A model generated the notes under the pieces. The model was not told where the DNA came from and searched no databases. It saw only the letters and a program-made list of their open reading frames with translations. Source: Phoronis australis (taxonomy: Eukaryota; Phoronida; Phoronidae). Taken from it: DNA of 62,000 bases. Below are positions 56,245 to 62,000 of this stretch, in pieces. Positions within the stretch are counted from its first letter, which is position 1; every line of letters begins with the position of its first letter. Position numbers and translations under genes: made by a program. The stretch covers positions 1,503,036-1,565,035 of the forward strand of contig NMRA01000022.1 of assembly GCA_002633005.1 (NCBI GenBank). The letters run 5' to 3'.

Positions 56245-56392
56245 GCACTAAAGCATTAGATTTGTGGCACTTACTCCTGCAGAAAAAAATTGTCTTCTGA
56301 TTTCAAAAAGTATCAATTGATGATACCTCAAAGGAAGGAAGAACAAACATAAACAGCAGAAACAGCACAAGCAAAGCTTTAATTAATGGAAG

Positions 56393-56398
56393 TTTATT
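56393..56398 (-). terminator. candidate polyadenylation signal for TRRAP
   Basis: AATAAA on the minus strand about 800 bp beyond the TRRAP stop codon. The same hexamer recurs in the other duplication copy (near 55528). No closer signal was recognised. Confidence 0.3.
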
Positions 56399-56646
56399 CT
56401 AAAAATAATGGTCTAACAAATTCAATATCAGGGAAAATTCTCTAACAGAAAAAAATAGCATTTACTACAGTAACCTACCAGACACACCCCTGCCATCTAT
56501 TGGTAACGACAATTGAATATTAACATTTCCAATTTTCAAATAGAAATTTGTTGCACAAAATCAAAATTGAAGCACCAGCCCGTTTTGAACATTACAAACC
56601 TGAAATGTACAAGTGGTGTTCATTTGAACTAAAATCCTATGAAGTC

Positions 56647-57194
56647 TGAAAATTAAATTATGCTCAAAATACAGCAGTTAACTAAACACAACACATGGTT
56701 ATGCATGATTTTGAACAGTGCTTAATCACAGACTCAATTTTAAATGACAGAAAAAAGAAAAACAAATTTTAAAAAGAGACAAAGAGATGGCTCTGCGAAA
56801 ATGACCAGCCCAATAAGCTGGAAACGAGAAATACAAAAATTTAGAAAAATGAAACACACTGTGAAAATACACTTTGGAGTGTCTACCAAAACTATGAGGA
56901 CCAGGTAGCATAAAACAATGTCAATTATTTAACGACAATTTCTACAGTACAAAGTTTAAATTGAGATTGTTCTTCAAAAGGGTAAAAATGCCAACAATAA
57001 AATATGGATTCATGCGCTCCTTTACGGCCAACTGTTTGAACCTGGCAAGATGGCATCATTCCACTGTCCAGAATCAGTGCATTCATGCAGGGTAAGATGG
57101 CTGTATTCTAGAGACCCAGAGGCACCATGAAAGGTCAGACCATTCCATTATCTAAAGCCAGGGGAGCTAGGAAAGGTCAAAATCATTCCATTCT
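56647..57194. other. 3' flank or untranslated region of TRRAP
   Basis: No other gene signal. It would be the proximal 3' untranslated region on the minus strand if the signal at 56393 is used. Confidence 0.45.
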
Positions 57195-60100
57195 CTAGAG
57201 CCAGGGGTGCCAAGCTGGATCCATGCGACATAGGTTGTCATGACTGTTGGCTGCAGCCACTAGGGTGCTGACACGACTCTCAGCGCCCTCAAATGTAGCC
57301 AAGTCTGAAAAAAACAGGAAAAATTACAAAATCCTATGTCACAAACACAGGAGCTGCTGAAATTTTTGAAACAATTGGGTACACTAGGTAACAATATCAG
57401 AGCAAATTACACCTAATTTGAATTTAGCCTATGCACTTTTACATTTAGGCACCATCTGGATAGTGATGATCTCAGTTCATGAGATAGAATTCGCAGACTC
57501 CTGCAAGTCATATAACAAAATTAATAACCCATAATAACCAGAATTCAGTAACTCAATTCAAAATGCCAAGTGGTCAGGCAAAACCATATATTTATCACTA
57601 GCTCCCATGCAGTTCAAAAATAATACTGTTGAATGTGCAACGCTCAGGCTTCAAGAAGACAACTGGGCAAGACAAGCCTGGCTGGACAGCTGGACATTCC
57701 TTCCCATCCTGCAAGAGCTACCTCACTGCCGTCAGATCAACAAGATATTCATGAGCTGCACTATATTCACAATTGAATATAGCACATCCATACCCCCATC
57801 CAAGGGGGGCAATAGGGGTTCTGTCATGACAAAAGATACTGCACTAGTTCCAAGAGTTTCCAACTCACTCTGTAGTCTGATGGAGATGGCACTAACAGCC
57901 TTGGTCACCATCTCAATCAACTGTTCACCCTCCATGTCGACTGGCTGACAACCTGGAGTTGTCTCCTCGTGTTTCTGCAATAACAACACCATAGAGTTAT
58001 CTAAGCTGCTTGCAACAAAACAGGGACACACTTTGAAGCTAACTGCAAAATGGCAGCATGAAAAGACACTATTACTATGATACTACACTGATGTAACTGC
58101 AATAGATATTATAATAATTCAGTTGGTGGCATAATTCCAAAAAACACAGGGGATAAGATTTCTTAAGAGTTGAATTTTCTACTAAATAAATGAAACTAAA
58201 TTACAGTTATAGTTAAGGGAATCCCAGACTCTTATCCTTACTGAATTGAACTGGTACAATGAAATATACATGAAAAAGTTCTCACAGAATTTCAAATTCA
58301 CTCAAAGTTCTGTTTATTTTAAATATGCGACAACAAATTTAATACTCAACACAATCGTGATCTCATATATCGCATGACCTTACATCAGGCTCAAAATATT
58401 CGTTTTTATTATTCAAAATATTTCACTGATTCACAAACACTGAATAAAATGCTAACCTTCTTATGCCACGTGATGTATTCATCTCTGAGGATAGCACGTA
58501 GGAAACTTGTCAGTTTGTACTGTGGCTGAACGAAGCATCGTGCCGCTGCCACCATTGACGCTGTCAGCGGTCCTGTGACCCCTGTCTGGGTCAGAAACTC
58601 GGCTATGTTGGGGGTCAGGCGGAAAGGCACAGGACGGTTGGCGTCCAAGTCTCCTGTAAATAAGATGGCACATTACATTCTGGACTAACTACTCCATGCA
58701 TCTGACTAACCAGTAAAGATAAGTAACTACTTTATGCATCTGACTACCCAGTACAGCTAAATAACTACTCTATCATCTGACTACCCAGTACAACTAAATA
58801 ACTACATTATGCATCTGACTACCCAGTACAACTAAATAACTACTTCATGCATCTGACTATCCAGTACAACTAAATAACTACTTTATGCATCTGACTAACC
58901 AGTAAAGATAGTTCAGCTGCCTGACTAACCAGTACCGCTAAATAAGTAGCGTGAATGTCTGACAAGCAAATGCAGCTAATGATCTAGGCAACGCATATGA
59001 CTAACCAGTAGAGCTAACAAACAAGTTTGTGTGTGTCTGATTAGCCAGAATAGCTAACCAGTTTGTATGTCTGGCTAGCCAGTCCAGCTAACTAACCAGT
59101 TTTTGTGCCTGATTAGCGAGTACAGCTAACTCATTTGGTGTCTGACAATTCAGTAACTAGTTTGTGTTGCTGACTATTCAGTACTATCAGCTAACAAACT
59201 ATTTTGTGTAGCTGACTAACCAGTACAGCTAACTAACTAGTTTGTGCACATGACTAACCAGTACAGCTAACTAGTTTGTGTGTCGGACTAGTTAGCGCAG
59301 CTAACTAACCACAGGGGTTGGAATGACCAATGACAAACAACGCGGAAACTTTTACGGCCCAAATCATGCCCGATAACCAGCCTTGAATGGTCGATGTGAA
59401 CCTTTCCCCGACAAAAATCAGGAGGACTAAGAAAAAAAAACAAAAAACGTTACCACCATCAGTAGCATGCATCTGCGTCCTTTTAGCTCGCCCGTCCGCT
59501 CCCAACCCACACATTTTTGGCTGCAGAGCGGTAGTATTTGTCGCCGCGCTTAACAATAACACAAGACGCTTTTGAAAATCCCACCACGCTGTCCCAGATG
59601 CCCCGGCAATGTTGACAATTTAAGTTCCTCCGAAACATAAAGAGCAACTTCCGCTTTTCGAGGTGAACGTCGTCTGCAACGCCGCGGTAAGAAAGGAATT
59701 TGCCGCGGAATTTTTATATCAAATCCGATTTTTTTACACGGAAATATTATAAAAAAAGCGGAAAGCACATTTGAAAAAAGCGGAAATCCGCGTTTCCGCG
59801 GAAAATTCCAAGCCCTGTAACCAGTACAGCTAACTAGTTTGTGAGTCTGACTAGTCAGTGCAGCTAACTAACAAGTATGTGTATGTGACCAGCCAGTGCA
59901 GCTGACAAACTAGTATGTGTATCTGACTGAACAGAGTTAACTAATTAGTCTGACAATGATCCAGTACAGATAAGGATGAATAAAAATTATGGAATACTTT
60001 AAGGGCTGAATTGTAACTTTCATATGAAATTGAAGTCCTTACCAACCATTGGCATACGAATAAAACAAGCAAGAAGACATCTGTGTACTACAATGACAGT

Positions 60101-62000
60101 GTTCAATATTGATGAAAGGCAGATTAACCTGAAACACTGGTATGGTGATCCCATAATCCAAACCTTGAAAGCTGACCAGTGGATTCCTCACCTACATTGA
60201 CCTTCCGCTCATCAACAATATCAACACAGCCCTGAGATTATCACAGAGCTGTAACATTAGTCAAACACACAACCTGTAACTCACCTGACTGGTCATCTAT
60301 ATCAAACTTGAAGTAAGCGACATTGAGGTAACCAGAGTCTTGGTGAAGGTACATCATGTCAGGGTTCATGCGAGTCAAATGAAGAACAAACTCGGCAAAA
60401 CCCTGCACCGCCAACTGGATGGTGAGCTGAACAAACATCAAAAATGAAAAAATAAGTAAAGCCTATTATACTGCTAATGGTTGGTGTAAATAAAGAAACA
60501 CAACATTGAAAAGAATCTTTAAAGAAGGGATGAAACAAAAGTTCCATAACCTCTTTCGACTGAATTATGTAAGAGTGGAGAGCATTTGCTGGTCAAAAGA
60601 CAACTAATTATGAGTAGAGAATGCCAACTATTACTGACAGTGCCTCAGTCTCTGAGGACATTTCTGAATACGAAGTTATCTCCATCAGTCACTCGACACT
60701 GGCAGTATGACAAGCTTCTTGACTTCCTAAAACCGCTCTGAGGTGGTGGCGTATTACAACTATTATTAAAATCTCTTGGTCTATTTACACCGACCTCTAT
60801 ATAGACTAGAGGTCGGTGTAAATAGACCAAGAGATTGGGACAAGCTTCTTAATAGACTACTATATTTGAAAAACAAGAGATTAACATTATTTATAAACAA
60901 GGACAGGGTATTGGCTCTTTTCTTCGAACTTCAACTCAAAATTATGTTTTAACATTTTTGGTTCTCACTCAAAGAAGAGTGTGAACTCCATGCATTAGAT
61001 GACCCCTACAAACTCTAGCTCAAACCAGACATTTCGAGTCATCAAGAGTGAACTAAGTTTCAACAATTATCCACATATAAAATATTGATAGGAAATAATT
61101 TCGTTCGTGTCATAGTATGTATTGACTTTTACTCATCAACTCAAAAGTCCATGGTATTTCAAGACAGACATTCAAATTCTAAGACTTAAGCCTAATACTT
61201 AAGATATACCACACTCGGGCAATTTCAAAGATTCGAGACAGAGCAGAAAGTTAGTAAGGGACTATGTCGTGAAACAGTCATGGCTCACATACAGGCCTTC
61301 CAACAGAGAGAGGGAGGGAGAGAGGGTGGCATGGAGGGAGAGCGAGGGAGAGAGCAAAAGGTATAAACTGTTGCACTATCTTAGGTTTGCTCACAAAAAA
61401 CTAATACTGTTGTGTGCTCAGTAAAAAGCCTGTTCCCCACACCCTAATTTACTGCAGCTTTACCGTTTTTCTGAATGTCCAATAGTCTGTGGCATCTTGG
61501 AACGTGTGAGACGCCCACTCACGCAGCAGTCCTCGAGGCACCATGTTGGCTTGCACCTCCTTGAGAATGTCACGTAACACCTGGTGGCTAGCCTGGGAAC
61601 CGCGTGCCTGTACGCTGGCCAGACGCTCATAATAGCGAGCTATTGGAGAATCATGCTCAATGCTTCGCTTGGCACATCGCTGAAATATCAGCACAATAAA
61701 TTCCAAGGGGTGTTGAATACAATTCCTGATAAACCAGACATAAGTGGCAGTTCACATGAGGGCTGTTCCAGCAAAATCTGTGTGGGAGGGGGGGAAGGCA
61801 ACTGAAATAAAAATTTATGGGTGGTTGCGTTTGATTTGAATTCAAAATGGCTGGTGGTCGTACTTCAAAAAATAAAAATTTACAGGTCGTTGTTGTTTCA
61901 TTGGGCCATAAATGTTTGATGGTGGGTAATTTTAGTAAATTTTATAAACAATCCGCACAGAATCAAAAAACTGAAACAAAAATGCAACTTGCAAAAAGCT
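57195..62000 (-). CDS. TRRAP: TRRAP, 3' end of gene (last five coding exons), partial
   Basis: Exons, in transcript order: 61679-61464, 60426-60285, 58653-58457, 57974-57869 and 57304-57195, phases 0, 1, 0, 1; they encode the last 256 residues of a protein of about 3,800. The first exon reads YYERLASVQARGSQASHQVL and ends ATDYWTFRKT. Next come LAVQGFAEFVLHLTRMNPDM and LNVAYFKFDIDDQ. Then DLDANRPVPFRLTPNIAEFL, GPLTASM and RDEYITWHKK. The last exon has LVAAANSHDNLCRMDPAWHP and ends WL-stop (FATC). The DRH and DFG kinase motifs are replaced (MNPDM, FDI), as in known TRRAP, the non-catalytic PIKK scaffold of SAGA and NuA4/TIP60 acetyltransferase complexes. The gene continues past the window end. 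Confidence 0.95.
58681..59310. repeat. diverged minisatellite in a TRRAP intron
   Basis: Units of about 32-40 bp share a TCTGACTAACCAGTACAGCT core followed by an AACTAACTAGTTTGTG-like or AATAACTACTTTATGC-like spacer. Copies near 58700-58900 are the most regular and later copies drift. The array resumes at 59818-59945 after a MITE insertion. Confidence 0.8.
59312..59817. mobile_element. hAT-like MITE inserted in the minisatellite (506 bp)
   Basis: Terminal inverted repeats are CAGGGGTTGGAAT and ATTCCAAGCCCTG (one mismatch). Perfect TAACCA flanks (59306-59311 and 59818-59823) look like a 6-bp target duplication. The minisatellite itself contains TAACCA, so the duplication could be fortuitous. 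The interior is GC-variable with CCGCGG clusters and no transposase. Confidence 0.75.
59818..59945. repeat. minisatellite, continuation after the MITE
   Basis: The same ACCAGTACAGCTAACTAGTT-type units as 58681-59310 resume exactly at the MITE edge. Confidence 0.7.
60770..60836. repeat. perfect 30-bp hairpin with 7-nt loop in a TRRAP intron
   Basis: The arm at 60770-60799, beginning AATCTCTTGGTCTATTTACA, is exactly complementary to 60807-60836; the loop is TATAGAC. A short direct repeat ACAAGCTTCTT lies on either side (60709-60719 and 60839-60849). The perfect arms imply a recent origin. Confidence 0.85.
60837..61463. other. TRRAP intron, nothing coding
   Basis: It includes a short GA-rich stretch (GAGAGAGGGAGGGAGAGAGG, near 61304-61354). 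No exon or element was recognised. Confidence 0.5.
61680..62000. other. TRRAP intron running to the window edge
   Basis: It begins just before the acceptor TGATATTTCAG of the exon at 61679-61464 (minus strand). No further upstream TRRAP exon is visible before the end of the window. Confidence 0.6.

Larger units (their letters stand above)
55781..56646. repeat. direct duplication, copy 2 (about 866 bp)
   Basis: Second copy of 54916-55778. The exact abutment at an N suggests unmerged overlapping contig ends or two haplotypes placed in series. Confidence 0.9.

Noticed and set aside
57607-57948. 113-codon plus-strand frame over a TRRAP exon
   Set aside because: Antisense shadow of the TRRAP exon at 57869-57974 and its intron.

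Overview
This is animal nuclear DNA: AT-rich, sparsely coding, with short exons bounded by GT..AG introns and dense mobile-element debris. The gene content points to an invertebrate metazoan, most probably a cnidarian (anthozoan such as a coral or sea anemone). The reasons are a secreted astacin metalloprotease with four C-terminal ShKT domains, a secreted PAN/apple plus fibrinogen-domain protein, an intronless SVOP-like transporter, and Penelope-like, Kolobok-like and mariner remnants. The species assignment is inference; amphioxus or another invertebrate is not excluded.

Layout. 1-3.8 kb: intergenic repeats, including two 16-bp minisatellite arrays in opposite orientation, a hAT-like element and an antisense LINE reverse-transcriptase remnant. 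3.87-12.77 kb (+): three-exon PAN-fibrinogen gene with an 8-codon micro-exon and a 7.8-kb intron. 13-16.3 kb: MITEs and a decayed Penelope-like element (RT plus GIY-YIG). 16.64-32.73 kb (+): astacin-ShKT gene in about 13 exons, whose introns hold a 2.66-kb TTAA-flanked element with a THAP finger, several MITEs and a possible P-element-type remnant. 33.4-33.95 kb (-): broken mariner transposase. 37.93-39.38 kb (+): intronless SVOP-like MFS transporter. 41.8-42.5 kb: rve integrase pseudogene next to a second, truncated copy of the THAP/TTAA element. 44.54-47.39 kb (-): sepiapterin reductase in three exons. 51.36-53.58 kb (+): four-exon gene of unknown function. 57.2-62 kb (-): the last five coding exons of TRRAP, continuing beyond the window edge.

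The genes do not form a pathway. Two are secreted proteins (astacin protease, fibrinogen-like lectin candidate), one is a membrane transporter, one a tetrahydrobiopterin enzyme and one a chromatin-complex scaffold. Exon models were assembled by hand from splice signals, reading phase and family similarity. All exon joins given are in frame.

Two near-identical direct duplications (453 bp at 6.8-7.7 kb and about 865 bp at 54.9-56.6 kb) each have a single N at the junction and look like unmerged contig ends, not biology. I found no convincing new molecular system. The most useful leads are the phase-1 ShKT exon module and unusual prodomain of the astacin, the THAP/TTAA transposon family, the inverted minisatellite structure, and the unrecognised gene at 51-54 kb.
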